Source of the DNA: Candidatus Palauibacter scopulicola | GTDB taxonomy: Bacteria; Gemmatimonadota; Gemmatimonadetes; Palauibacterales; Palauibacteraceae | Direction of reading: 5' to 3' | DNA length: 64,000 nt | Assembly: GCF_947581915.1 (NCBI RefSeq) | Contig: NZ_CANPWG010000058.1 | Span: 1 to 64,000 of the forward strand | Shown here: piece by piece, positions 7,839-16,743 of the stretch | Position numbering within the stretch: position 1 is the first letter of the stretch | Layout of the letters: every line of letters starts with the position of its first letter | The notes under the pieces: generated by a model | What the model saw: only the letters and a program-made list of their open reading frames with translations | Databases searched by the model: none | What the model was told of the DNA's origin: nothing | Made by a program: the position numbers and the translations under genes

Positions 7839-10800
7839 ATGTTGTTTCACTTGTCAGGACGGCGGAGGCGCGCGAGTGCGCTAGCCGCTACAGCAGTGAG
7901 CGCCTGGCTCTTTATCGGCGCGGCCCCGCTGTTCGCTCAGGGAGCGGTTTCGGGGACGGTGACCGATGTGGAGTCGCTGGCCCCGGTGGCCGGCGCGCAG
8001 GTGTTCGTTGCGGGAACGGTGATCGGTACGCTGTCGGGTCCCGAGGGCACGTACCGGTTGGAAGGGGTGCCGGCGGGCGAGCAGACCGTAACGGTCCGCC
8101 TGATCGGCTACCACGAGCTTTCTCAGACGGTGACGGTGGCGTCGGGCCAGGTCGCGACGGCGGACTTCGCCGTGGAGCAGACGGCCCTTCGCCTCCAGGA
8201 CATCGTCGTGACGGGGGTGGTGGGCGAGACGCCGCAGGTGAAGCTCCCGTTCACGGTGGAGCGGCTGTCGGCGCAGGACATTCCGGTCCCGGCGGCCGAC
8301 GCCTCCTCGCTGCTGGCGGGTAAGGCGGCCGGCGTGTCGGTCATCTCCAACTCCGGCCAGCCCGGTCAGGAAGCGTCGATTACGCTGCGCGGCCCGACCT
8401 CGATCAACGCGTCCGGCCGGAGCCAGTCGCCGCTGATCGTGATCGACGGCGTGATCCAGGCCGATGGTGCGACGCTTTCGGACGTGGGGGCGCTCGACAT
8501 CGACCACGTGGAGATCGTGAAGGGAGCGGCGGCGGCGTCGCTGTACGGTTCGCGGGCGCAGAACGGCGTGATCGAGATCACGACGAAGCGCGGCACGGGC
8601 CTGCAGACGAACACGCTGACGATCACCGGCCGCGGCGAGTACGGCTTCGGCCAGCTCGTCGGCGATGTCGGGCTCGTGCGTTCGCACCCCTACGAGATGA
8701 ACGCATCGGGCACGAAGTTCATCGACAGCGAAGGCAACGAGGTCGACTTCGGCGACCTCAACCGCCCCGGCTTCGGTTCCGCCCGCCTGTACAACCAGAT
8801 CGCCCCGGGCGAGGCGGCGACGCCGCAAACGGCGTTCGCGAACCAGGCGTTCCCGAATGAACTGTTCGACCACATGGACACGTTCTTCGATCCCGGCGAG
8901 ACCGTCGACATCTACGGCGCGGTCACCGGCCGCTTCGGCGAGTCGAGCTTCCGCGTGAGCGTCAACCAGTTCCGCGAGGCCGGCGTCGTGAGTTGCTCCG
9001 CCTGCATCGACAACCTCGCCACGCTGAACGCGGACCGCGTCGCACAGGGGCTGACGGCCTTTGACGTCGGATTGCCGAACGATGAGGGATACGAGCGCCA
9101 GAACGTGCGCTTGAACGTCGACACGCGCTTCGGCGACCTGGACATCGCGGCGAGCGGCTTCTACTCGCGCTCCGACCAGGACGACAAGGCCGTTTCGACC
9201 GGCGCCTTCTCCCGGCTGACCTTCATGTCACCCGCGCTCGACATCTCGCAGGTCGATCCGATGGACGGGTATCCCGATATCAACGCGGATCCGCAGTCGA
9301 TCGAACCCAATCCGCTCTACCTGCTGGCCGTCAATGACAGCCGCGACGAGCGGACGCGGACGATGGGGTCGGTGGACCTCAACTTCTCGCCCGCGGCCAT
9401 CGACTGGCTCACGTTTGAGGCGAACGCATCGTTCGACCGCACGGACTTCAGCGACTACGAGATCCGGCCCAAGAACGAGCGCGAGGCGGGTGGCGGCGGC
9501 GTCGGCGAGTTCACCGGCGGCAGCCTCCGCGAGTTCAACTCCACCAACGAGGCGATCAACGCCTCCGTGACGCTCGGCGCGAGCCAGGTGTTCATGGACG
9601 GAGACCTGACCGTGCGCGGGAAGGCCCGCTATCTCATCGAAGACCAGAGCTACCAGTCGAACGGCGTGTTCGGCAGCCGCTTCTCGGTGCAGGACGTGCC
9701 GAACTTCGGCGCCATCATCGGCGAGACCTCCGGGAACAACTTCCAGAGCGCGGTTAAGGCGGAAGGGCTGTTCGGGATCGCGAGCCTCGACTACCGAGGC
9801 CGCTACATCCTCGATGGCCTCGTTCGTCGCGACGGCTCCTCGCTGTTCGGGCCCGATGAGCGGTGGCAGACGTACTTCCGCGGCTCGGTCGCGTGGCGCG
9901 TGGCGCAGGAAGACTTCTGGAACATCGACGCGATCGACGAACTGAAGCTGCGCTTCTCGCTCGGCACGGCCGGCGGTCGTCCGAACTTCGCCGCCCAGTA
10001 CGAGACGTTCGGCGTCTCGGCGGGCGCGATCTTCCCGATCAACCTCGGGAACCGCGCCCTCAAGCCGGAGTTCACGACCGAGAAGGAAGCGGGATTGAAC
10101 TTCGTGTTCTTCGAGAACCTGGGTCTCGACCTGACGTACGCCTGGAACACGACGGACGACCAGCTCCTGCAGGTTCCGCAGCCGGCCTTCGTCGGCTTCT
10201 CGAGCCAGTGGCAGAACGCGGGCGCGATCGCGGCCGAGACGTACGAGGTCTCGATGCGCTACGCGGTAATCGACACGCAGGACATGGGCCTCCAGTTCCG
10301 GCTGAACTGGGACAAGACGCGGCAGGAGATCACGCGCCTCGACGTTCCGGACTACTCGTTCGGCAACTTCTACGTCTCCGAGGGTCGTCCGCTGGGCGAG
10401 CTGTGGGGCGAGCGGTGGGCCAGGAGCTGCGCGGACCTGGCGCCGATCGGCGTGTCGGCTTCCGACTGCAACGCCAACTTCCAGGTGAACGACGACGGTC
10501 TGCTCGTCCCGACGGGCGGCTCCGCCTTCACCGAAGGCTTCAGCAAGAAGCTGTGGGGAACCCAGGTCGAGGTCGCCACGGAGGACGGCAGCAACTCGTA
10601 CCACTGGGGCCTGCCGGTCAAGGTTTCGGACTATTCGCCGGCTTGCGTCTCGAAGAATCCTGGCGACTACACCGAGAAGTGCGTACTCACTGAGTTCCTG
10701 CCGTTCGGAAACACGACGCCCGACTTCAACGCCTCGCTGGCGACGAACTTCCGCTATCAAGGCCTCAGCGTGAACGCGCTGCTGGAGACCTCTCAGGGCC

Positions 10801-11219
10801 AGTCGATCTACAACGGCACGGCGCAGTGGTCGCTTCGCGAGCTGCGCGGCGAGGACACGGACCAGACGGGCAAGTCGCTCGAGCACAACAAGCCCGTCGG
10901 CTATGCGTCCGCGGTCTACTCGGTCAACGCCGACAACGACTGGTTCCGCGAGGACGGCAGCTGGATCAAGCTGCGCGAGCTTTCGTTCGGCTACACGCTG
11001 CCTGACAACATGGTCGAGAGTCTGTTCAGCGGCGTCTTCGACAGGGTGACGCTGAACGTGATCGGTCGGAATCTGATCACGATCACGGATTACCGCGGCT
11101 ACGACCCCGAGGTCGGTGGGAGCGGAGGTCAGCTTGGTAGTGCGGCGCTCAACCGGGTGGACAGCTTCGGTTATCCGAACTTCCGCACGTTCACCTTCGC
11201 AGCCGAACTGGTATTCTGA
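7839..11219 (+). CDS. SusC/RagA-family TonB-dependent outer-membrane receptor, copy 1
   Basis: A 1126-residue outer-membrane transporter that, with its SusD lipoprotein, imports large ligands using TonB energy. A signal peptide ending near residue 33 precedes a carboxypeptidase-D-regulatory-like domain (about 36-115). A TonB-box-like DIVVTG follows (121-126), then the plug (about 135-255, with EIVKGAAAASLYGSRAQNG) and a large beta-barrel ending in the aromatic AELVF typical of barrel insertion. Extracellular-loop cysteines C386 and C389 form a CxxC shared with the other copies. It sits 100 bp upstream of its SusD partner. Ligand unknown: no glycoside hydrolase or peptidase lies next to it. 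ATG 7839 is chosen because it has GGAGGG upstream and starts the signal peptide. Confidence 0.95.
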   Translation: MLFHLSGRRRRASALAATAVSAWLFIGAAPLFAQGAVSGTVTDVESLAPVAGAQVFVAGTVIGTLSGPEGTYRLEGVPAGEQTVTVRLIGYHELSQTVTVASGQVATADFAVEQTALRLQDIVVTGVVGETPQVKLPFTVERLSAQDIPVPAADASSLLAGKAAGVSVISNSGQPGQEASITLRGPTSINASGRSQSPLIVIDGVIQADGATLSDVGALDIDHVEIVKGAAAASLYGSRAQNGVIEITTKRGTGLQTNTLTITGRGEYGFGQLVGDVGLVRSHPYEMNASGTKFIDSEGNEVDFGDLNRPGFGSARLYNQIAPGEAATPQTAFANQAFPNELFDHMDTFFDPGETVDIYGAVTGRFGESSFRVSVNQFREAGVVSCSACIDNLATLNADRVAQGLTAFDVGLPNDEGYERQNVRLNVDTRFGDLDIAASGFYSRSDQDDKAVSTGAFSRLTFMSPALDISQVDPMDGYPDINADPQSIEPNPLYLLAVNDSRDERTRTMGSVDLNFSPAAIDWLTFEANASFDRTDFSDYEIRPKNEREAGGGGVGEFTGGSLREFNSTNEAINASVTLGASQVFMDGDLTVRGKARYLIEDQSYQSNGVFGSRFSVQDVPNFGAIIGETSGNNFQSAVKAEGLFGIASLDYRGRYILDGLVRRDGSSLFGPDERWQTYFRGSVAWRVAQEDFWNIDAIDELKLRFSLGTAGGRPNFAAQYETFGVSAGAIFPINLGNRALKPEFTTEKEAGLNFVFFENLGLDLTYAWNTTDDQLLQVPQPAFVGFSSQWQNAGAIAAETYEVSMRYAVIDTQDMGLQFRLNWDKTRQEITRLDVPDYSFGNFYVSEGRPLGELWGERWARSCADLAPIGVSASDCNANFQVNDDGLLVPTGGSAFTEGFSKKLWGTQVEVATEDGSNSYHWGLPVKVSDYSPACVSKNPGDYTEKCVLTEFLPFGNTTPDFNASLATNFRYQGLSVNALLETSQGQSIYNGTAQWSLRELRGEDTDQTGKSLEHNKPVGYASAVYSVNADNDWFREDGSWIKLRELSFGYTLPDNMVESLFSGVFDRVTLNVIGRNLITITDYRGYDPEVGGSGGQLGSAALNRVDSFGYPNFRTFTFAAELVF

Positions 11220-11319
11220 TTCCCTGTCCGTGGCAGTGGCGGGTCGCCCTCTCCGGAGGGCGGCCCCGCCTCGTTACGACGGGGGGATCGCGAGATACCG
11301 CTTGAACAACGGAGAGATC

Positions 11320-13044
11320 ATGAAAAGGAAGCTGACGCTACCGGCCTTTGCGCTGGCGCTGACGGTCGGCTTTTCGGGCTGCGACCTGCAGGTCGACAAT
11401 CCGAACCAGCCGGACCGCGCTCGCGCGCTCGCCGGCCCGGACGATGTGGAGACGCTCATCGCGAGCTCCTTCCTCAAGGTCTGGGAAATTGGACACTACT
11501 GGACCAACGCGAACTTCGCGTTCGGCCACATGGCCAGCCGCCACACGGCGACCTGGGGCAACATGGGGATGAACGACCTCGGCCGTGAGCCCCGCGAGTC
11601 CCTCCCGAACTCGCCTTCGTACCGATGGGCCTACGTCTTCGAGGGCAACTGGTCTGACGCCTACGGAGGCATTTCGGCGGCCTCGGATGGGATCCGGGCC
11701 ATCGAAGCGGGCCTCGAGATCGGTCCGGGCGGCGAGCGGAACGCGCGCGCCCTCGCCTTCGCGGCGGGCAGCCAGGCGATCCTTTCCTGCCTGCTTGGGC
11801 TCTGGTACGACCAGGCCTTCATCGTCGACGAGACGACGGATCTCGGCGGCGAACTCGAGACCGTCGACTACAACAGCATGTTCAGCTACGCCATGGGCAA
11901 GCTGGACGCGGCGGAGTCGCAGGCCCGGGGGTCCTCGTTCACGCTCGAAGAAACGTGGGTCAACGGGAACGCCTGGGACAACAACCAGTGGGCGGACTAC
12001 CTCGTGAGCTGGAAGGCGCGCTGCGCGGCGAACCTGCCGCGAACGGACGCCGAAGCCGCGGGCGCCAACTGGGGCCAGATCATCTCCAACGCGCAGAACG
12101 GCATTGGCGATGTCGTCGTCGTGGGTGAGGACTCTTCGTCCGACAGCCCGTGGTTCGACGGCCTCAAGAGCCTCATGCAGCAGAACGGAACCTGGCACCG
12201 GATGCACATGGACTGGGTGGGCATGGCCGACCAGTCCGGGGAGTACCAGGACTGGCTGTCGATCCCGACCGCGCAGCGCACCGCGCGCAGGATGACCTTC
12301 GGCGACGACATGCGCTTCCCGCCGAGCAACGAGGACGGCGTGACGTCAGAGGTCGTCAGCCCGTCGGTCGCCTCCGACGGTCCGCGGTCGCGCTACAACT
12401 CGACGATCATCTTCCGACCGGAGCGTGGGACGTACCGGCAGTCGCACTACGGCGACATGCGGTACGACGCCTACACGCTCAGCTGCAGCTTCTGCTTCTT
12501 CGGCGACATGGAGCACATGACGACGCAGGAGATGGAGGGCTATATCGCCGAGGCGCACTACCGCATGGGCAACTTCGCGGGCGCCGCGGAGATCGTGAAC
12601 AAGACGCGCATGGAGGCGGGTCTGCCGGCCGCCCCCGCCAACCCGACGGATGCGGTACCGGCCAACGGCGCGGGCGAGTGCACGCCGCGGAAGCGGTACG
12701 ACACGCAGGGGCGTTGCGGCAACCTGCGCGACGCGATGTGGTTCGAGCACTTCGAGAACGTGTTCAACGTGTTCGGCGGGCTCGAGTACTGGCATGGGCG
12801 CCGTAACGACATCTTGCCGGCGGGTACGGCGCTTCAGTTGCCGATCCCGGCTTCGGACCTCGAGGTCCTGCAGCGCGATGTCTACACGTTCGGTGGTGGC
12901 GGTGCGAGTTCGGCGGGCGATCCGACCCCGTCAATCGTGCCGGGCAGCCTGGACGCGGCGCTGGAGCGGGCCGCCTATACGCTGGAGCGGTTCAGGGCCA
13001 GCCAGGCGGCGGACCGCAAGGCGCGGGACCTGGTCGTCAGGTAG
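11320..13044 (+). CDS. SusD/RagB-family outer-membrane lipoprotein, copy 1
   Basis: A 574-residue surface lipoprotein that caps the SusC barrel and captures ligand. The N-terminus is a lipoprotein signal peptide with lipobox FSGC, so the mature protein starts at about C23. The body shows SusD-like helical repeat text (AYGGISAASDGIRAIEAG, AEAHYRMGNFAGAAEIVNKT) and the C-terminal WFEHFENVFNVFGGLEYWHG block conserved among RagB/SusD proteins. Several cysteines (CSFC around residue 389, plus GEC and RCGN further on) recur in the two paralogues. A GGAGAG ribosome-binding site precedes the ATG. It forms a functional pair with the SusC immediately upstream. Confidence 0.94.
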   Translation: MKRKLTLPAFALALTVGFSGCDLQVDNPNQPDRARALAGPDDVETLIASSFLKVWEIGHYWTNANFAFGHMASRHTATWGNMGMNDLGREPRESLPNSPSYRWAYVFEGNWSDAYGGISAASDGIRAIEAGLEIGPGGERNARALAFAAGSQAILSCLLGLWYDQAFIVDETTDLGGELETVDYNSMFSYAMGKLDAAESQARGSSFTLEETWVNGNAWDNNQWADYLVSWKARCAANLPRTDAEAAGANWGQIISNAQNGIGDVVVVGEDSSSDSPWFDGLKSLMQQNGTWHRMHMDWVGMADQSGEYQDWLSIPTAQRTARRMTFGDDMRFPPSNEDGVTSEVVSPSVASDGPRSRYNSTIIFRPERGTYRQSHYGDMRYDAYTLSCSFCFFGDMEHMTTQEMEGYIAEAHYRMGNFAGAAEIVNKTRMEAGLPAAPANPTDAVPANGAGECTPRKRYDTQGRCGNLRDAMWFEHFENVFNVFGGLEYWHGRRNDILPAGTALQLPIPASDLEVLQRDVYTFGGGGASSAGDPTPSIVPGSLDAALERAAYTLERFRASQAADRKARDLVVR

Positions 13045-13053
13045 GAAGCAGCA

Positions 13054-13185
13054 GCCCGGCAGGGACCGGGCGGGGGGTGGTTCTCCCCCCAAGGTTTGAA
13101 CCAGGAAGGCGGTTCGTTGGACAGACAGCCCTTCCAGGGAGCGTGGACGCCTCCCGGCGCCGTCAGTGACGGCTCCGGGAGGCGT
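13054..13185 (+). terminator. Hairpins after the first SusC/SusD pair
   Basis: Three inverted repeats follow susD copy 1. GCCCGG/CCGGGC spans 13054-13071 and GGGGGG/CCCCCC spans 13072-13090. A long nested hairpin lies at 13147-13185: outer arms ACGCCTCCCGG and CCGGGAGGCGT are perfect and an inner GCCGTC/GACGGC stem closes a 3-nt loop. No U-tract follows. They may attenuate or process the transcript or protect 3' ends rather than stop transcription outright; transcription of the next pair could pass through. Confidence 0.6.
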
Positions 13186-13319
13186 GCGCTTAACAACGAG
13201 ACGAACGTCGGAGAACAACGACCGGGGGTCCGCGGTGTTACGGCTCCCGGTCGTTTCTGTCTTGGGGCGAGGGGAGGGGTCGGGTCGCTTAGGGTCCCAC
13301 GCTAGAGGAAGGGTGATCC

Positions 13320-16300
13320 ATGTTTCATGAGTCGTCAGGACGGCGGAAGCGCGCGAGCGCGCTGGCCGCCACGGCAGTGAGCGTCTGGCTCTTTATCGGC
13401 GCGGCCCCGCTGCTCGCTCAGGGAGCGGTCTCGGGGACGGTGACCGATGCGGAGTCGCTGGCCCCGGTGGCCGGCGCGCAGGTGTTCGTTGCGGGAACGG
13501 TGATCGGTACGCTGTCGGGTCCGGAGGGCACGTACCGGTTGGAAGGGGTGCCGGCGGGCGAGCAGACCGTGACGGTGCGCCTGATCGGCTATCACGAGCT
13601 GTCGCAGACGGTGACGGTGGCGTCGGGCCAGGTGGCGTCGGCGGACTTCTCCGTGGAGCAGACGGCCCTTCGACTCCAGGACATCGTCGTGACGGGGGTC
13701 GTGGGCGAGACACCGCAGGTGAAGCTCCCGTTCACGGTGGAGCGGCTGTCGGCGCAGAACTTCCCCGTGCCGGCGGCCGACGTCTCGTCGCTCCTGACGG
13801 CGAAAGCGGCCGGCGTGTCGGTCGTTTCCGGATCCGGCCAGCCGGGCGCCGAGGCGTCCATCATGCTGCGGGGTCCAACCTCCATCAATTCATCGGGCCG
13901 CTCGTTGTCGCCGCTGATCGTGATCGACGGAGTGATCCAGTCGGAGTCGGCTTCGCTCTCCGACATCGGATCGCTGGACATCGACCATGTGGAGATCGTG
14001 AAGGGAGCGGCGGCGGCGTCGCTGTACGGTTCGCGGGCGCAGAACGGCGTGATCGAGATTACGACGAAGCGCGGCACGAGCCTGCAGGCGAACACGCTGA
14101 ACATCCTCGCCCGCGGCGAGTACGGCATCAGCCAGCTCGTCGGCGACGTGGGGCTGACGCGTTCCCACCCGTACCAGATGAACGCGGCGGGAACGCTGTT
14201 CATCGACTCCGATGGCAACGAAGTCGCCTTTACCGACCTCAGCCGTCCCGGTTTCGGCGCCCCGGTGCTGGCGAACCAGATCAACCCGGACGAACCCGGC
14301 GACTCCTTCACCGCCTTCGCGAATCAGGCGTTCCCGCATGAACTGTTCGACCACATGGACACGTTCTTCGATCCCGGCGAGACGACCGATGTCTACGGCG
14401 CCGTGACGGGCCGGTTCGGGGAGTCGAGCTTCCGCGTGAGCGTGGACCAGTTCAGAGAGGGCGGTGTCGTGCGCTGCACGGTCTGCATCGAAAACCTCGG
14501 CGCGCTGAACGCAGACCGGGTCGCGCAGGGGCTGACGGCCTTCGACGTGGGACTGCCGGACGATGAGGGATACGAGCGGCAGAACGTGCGGTTGAACGTC
14601 GACACGCGCTTCGGCGACCTGGACATCGCGGCGAGCGGCTTCTATTCCCGCGCCACGCAGGACGACAAGGCGCTCGAGAACGGGGCGTTCAGCCAGCTGA
14701 CCTTCGCCTCGCCGGCCGTCGACCTGGCGCAGATCGATCCGGTGGACGGATACCCGAGAATCGACGCGGACACGCAGTCGATCTCGAGTAACCCGCTCTA
14801 CCTGCTCGCGATCGTCGACAGTCAGGACAAGCGAACGCGGACGATGGGGTCGGTCGACCTCAACTACTCGCCCTCGGGCCTCGACTGGCTGACCCTCGAG
14901 GCGAACGCGTCGTTCGACCGGACGGACTTCTACGACTACGAACTCTATCCGAAGAACGAGAAGACCCGGGAGGGGCCGACCGGCGGCAGCCTGCGCGAGG
15001 GCAACTTCGAGGACGAGGCGATCAACGCATCGGTGACGCTTGGCGCGAGCGAGACCTTCATGGACGGCGACCTCACCGTGCGCGGGAAGGCTCGCTACCT
15101 GATCGAAGATCAGAGCTTCGCTTCGAACGGCGTATTCGGAAGCCAGTTCTCCGTGCAGGACGTGCCGAATTTCGGCGCGATCGTCGGCTCCACGACCGGC
15201 AGCAACTCCGTCCGCAGCATCAAGGCGGAAGGGCTGTTCGGGATCGCAAGCGTGGACTACCGGGGCCGCTACATCCTCGACGGCCTGATCCGGCGCGACG
15301 GCTCCTCGCTGTTCGGGCCGGACGAGCGGTGGCAGACGTACTACCGTGGCTCGTTCGCCTGGCGCATCACGCAGGAGGATTTCTGGAGCATCGATGCGAT
15401 CGATGAACTGAAGCTGCGCTTCTCGCTCGGGACGGCGGGGGGCCGGCCGAACTTCCAGGCGCAGTACGAGACGTTCGGCATCTCCGGCGGCGCGATTTTC
15501 CCCGTCAACCTCGGGAACACGGCGCTCAAGCCGGAGTTCACGACGGAGCGCGAGGCGGGCATTAACTTCGTCTTCTTCGAGAACCTGGGCCTCGATCTGA
15601 CCTATGCGTGGCAGACGACGGATGACCAGTTGCTGCGGGTACCGCAGCCGGCGTTCGTGGGTTTCTCGAGCCAGTGGCAGAACGCGGGCGAGATATCGGC
15701 GCAGACGTATGAGATCTCCATGCGCTACGCTCCGATCGACACCCAGGACATGGGTCTGCAGTTCCGGCTGAACTGGGACCGGACGCGTCAGGAGATTACG
15801 CGCCTGGACGTTCCCGCCTACCGTCAGGGGACCTTCTTCGTGTCCGAAGGCCGTCCGCTGGGCGAAATGTGGGGTCACGTGCTGGCGACCACCTGCGCGG
15901 ACCTCGAACCGGTCGGCATCGCGGCGTCCGACTGCAACGCCGACTTCCAGGTGAACGATGATGGTCTCCTCGTGTGGACGGGCGGAGCCGACTACACGGC
16001 GGGGTTCAGCCAGAGGCTCTGGGGCACCGATGGGACGGTCGCCACGGTCGACGGCGGCGAGAACACGTATCTCTGGGGCATTCCGATCAAGGTCCTGGAT
16101 TACTCGCCGGCCTGCGTGGCGAAGAACCCGGGCAACTACATGGAGAAGTGCCAGCTCACCGACGTGCTCCCGTTCGGGAACACGACGCCGGACTTCAACG
16201 TCTCGCTCGGGTCGAACTTCCGCTACAGGAACCTGAGCGTGAATGCCCTCGTCGAGTCGTCGATGGGTCACTCCATCTACAACAACACGGCGCAGTGGGC

Positions 16301-16688
16301 GCTCCGGGATGACCGCGGCGAAGACGTGGATCAGACGGGCAAGCCGCTGGAGTTCAACAAGTCCATCGGCTACGTGGCGGGGGTCTATCTCTCGAACAAC
16401 GACAACGCCTGGTTCCGCGAGGACGGCGACTGGATCAAGATTCGCGAGTTGTCGCTCGGCTACACGCTGCCCGAGAGCGCGGTCAACGCCTTGTTCGGCA
16501 ACATGTTCGAGCGCGTCACCCTTAACGCCATCGGCAGGAATCTGCTGACGATCACGGACTACCGGGGATACGACCCGGAGGTCGGCCGCACCGGCGGCGA
16601 ACTCTCCAGTTCCACGCTGCAGCGGTACGACAACTTCGGCTATCCGAACTTCCGCTCGTTCACCTTCTCGGCGGAACTGGTGTTCTGA
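13320..16688 (+). CDS. SusC/RagA-family TonB-dependent outer-membrane receptor, copy 2
   Basis: A 1122-residue paralogue of the first receptor with the same order: signal peptide, carboxypeptidase-D-regulatory-like domain, DIVVTG TonB-box-like motif (121-126), plug and beta-barrel ending AELVF. The first ~250 codons are almost the same as in the other copies at the nucleotide level, while barrel loops differ. Here the loop CxxC reads CTVC, the region after the plug diverges (VLANQINPDEPGDSF), and a loop near residue 560 is shorter (KTREGPTGGSLRE). Differences concentrate in predicted surface loops, so it may take a different ligand or variant. A 55-bp gap separates it from its SusD partner. 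Confidence 0.95.
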   Translation: MFHESSGRRKRASALAATAVSVWLFIGAAPLLAQGAVSGTVTDAESLAPVAGAQVFVAGTVIGTLSGPEGTYRLEGVPAGEQTVTVRLIGYHELSQTVTVASGQVASADFSVEQTALRLQDIVVTGVVGETPQVKLPFTVERLSAQNFPVPAADVSSLLTAKAAGVSVVSGSGQPGAEASIMLRGPTSINSSGRSLSPLIVIDGVIQSESASLSDIGSLDIDHVEIVKGAAAASLYGSRAQNGVIEITTKRGTSLQANTLNILARGEYGISQLVGDVGLTRSHPYQMNAAGTLFIDSDGNEVAFTDLSRPGFGAPVLANQINPDEPGDSFTAFANQAFPHELFDHMDTFFDPGETTDVYGAVTGRFGESSFRVSVDQFREGGVVRCTVCIENLGALNADRVAQGLTAFDVGLPDDEGYERQNVRLNVDTRFGDLDIAASGFYSRATQDDKALENGAFSQLTFASPAVDLAQIDPVDGYPRIDADTQSISSNPLYLLAIVDSQDKRTRTMGSVDLNYSPSGLDWLTLEANASFDRTDFYDYELYPKNEKTREGPTGGSLREGNFEDEAINASVTLGASETFMDGDLTVRGKARYLIEDQSFASNGVFGSQFSVQDVPNFGAIVGSTTGSNSVRSIKAEGLFGIASVDYRGRYILDGLIRRDGSSLFGPDERWQTYYRGSFAWRITQEDFWSIDAIDELKLRFSLGTAGGRPNFQAQYETFGISGGAIFPVNLGNTALKPEFTTEREAGINFVFFENLGLDLTYAWQTTDDQLLRVPQPAFVGFSSQWQNAGEISAQTYEISMRYAPIDTQDMGLQFRLNWDRTRQEITRLDVPAYRQGTFFVSEGRPLGEMWGHVLATTCADLEPVGIAASDCNADFQVNDDGLLVWTGGADYTAGFSQRLWGTDGTVATVDGGENTYLWGIPIKVLDYSPACVAKNPGNYMEKCQLTDVLPFGNTTPDFNVSLGSNFRYRNLSVNALVESSMGHSIYNNTAQWALRDDRGEDVDQTGKPLEFNKSIGYVAGVYLSNNDNAWFREDGDWIKIRELSLGYTLPESAVNALFGNMFERVTLNAIGRNLLTITDYRGYDPEVGRTGGELSSSTLQRYDNFGYPNFRSFTFSAELVF

Positions 16689-16743
16689 TGCCCCTCCGGG
16701 AAACGGAGGCCGTACGGACATGGACTGAGTTTATGGAGGGGTC

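Noticed and set aside
13890-16721. Minus-strand open frame of 943 codons within SusC copy 2
   Set aside because: Same cause as above; similar shadow frames appear at the same place in the other SusC copies because the sense genes are paralogous.
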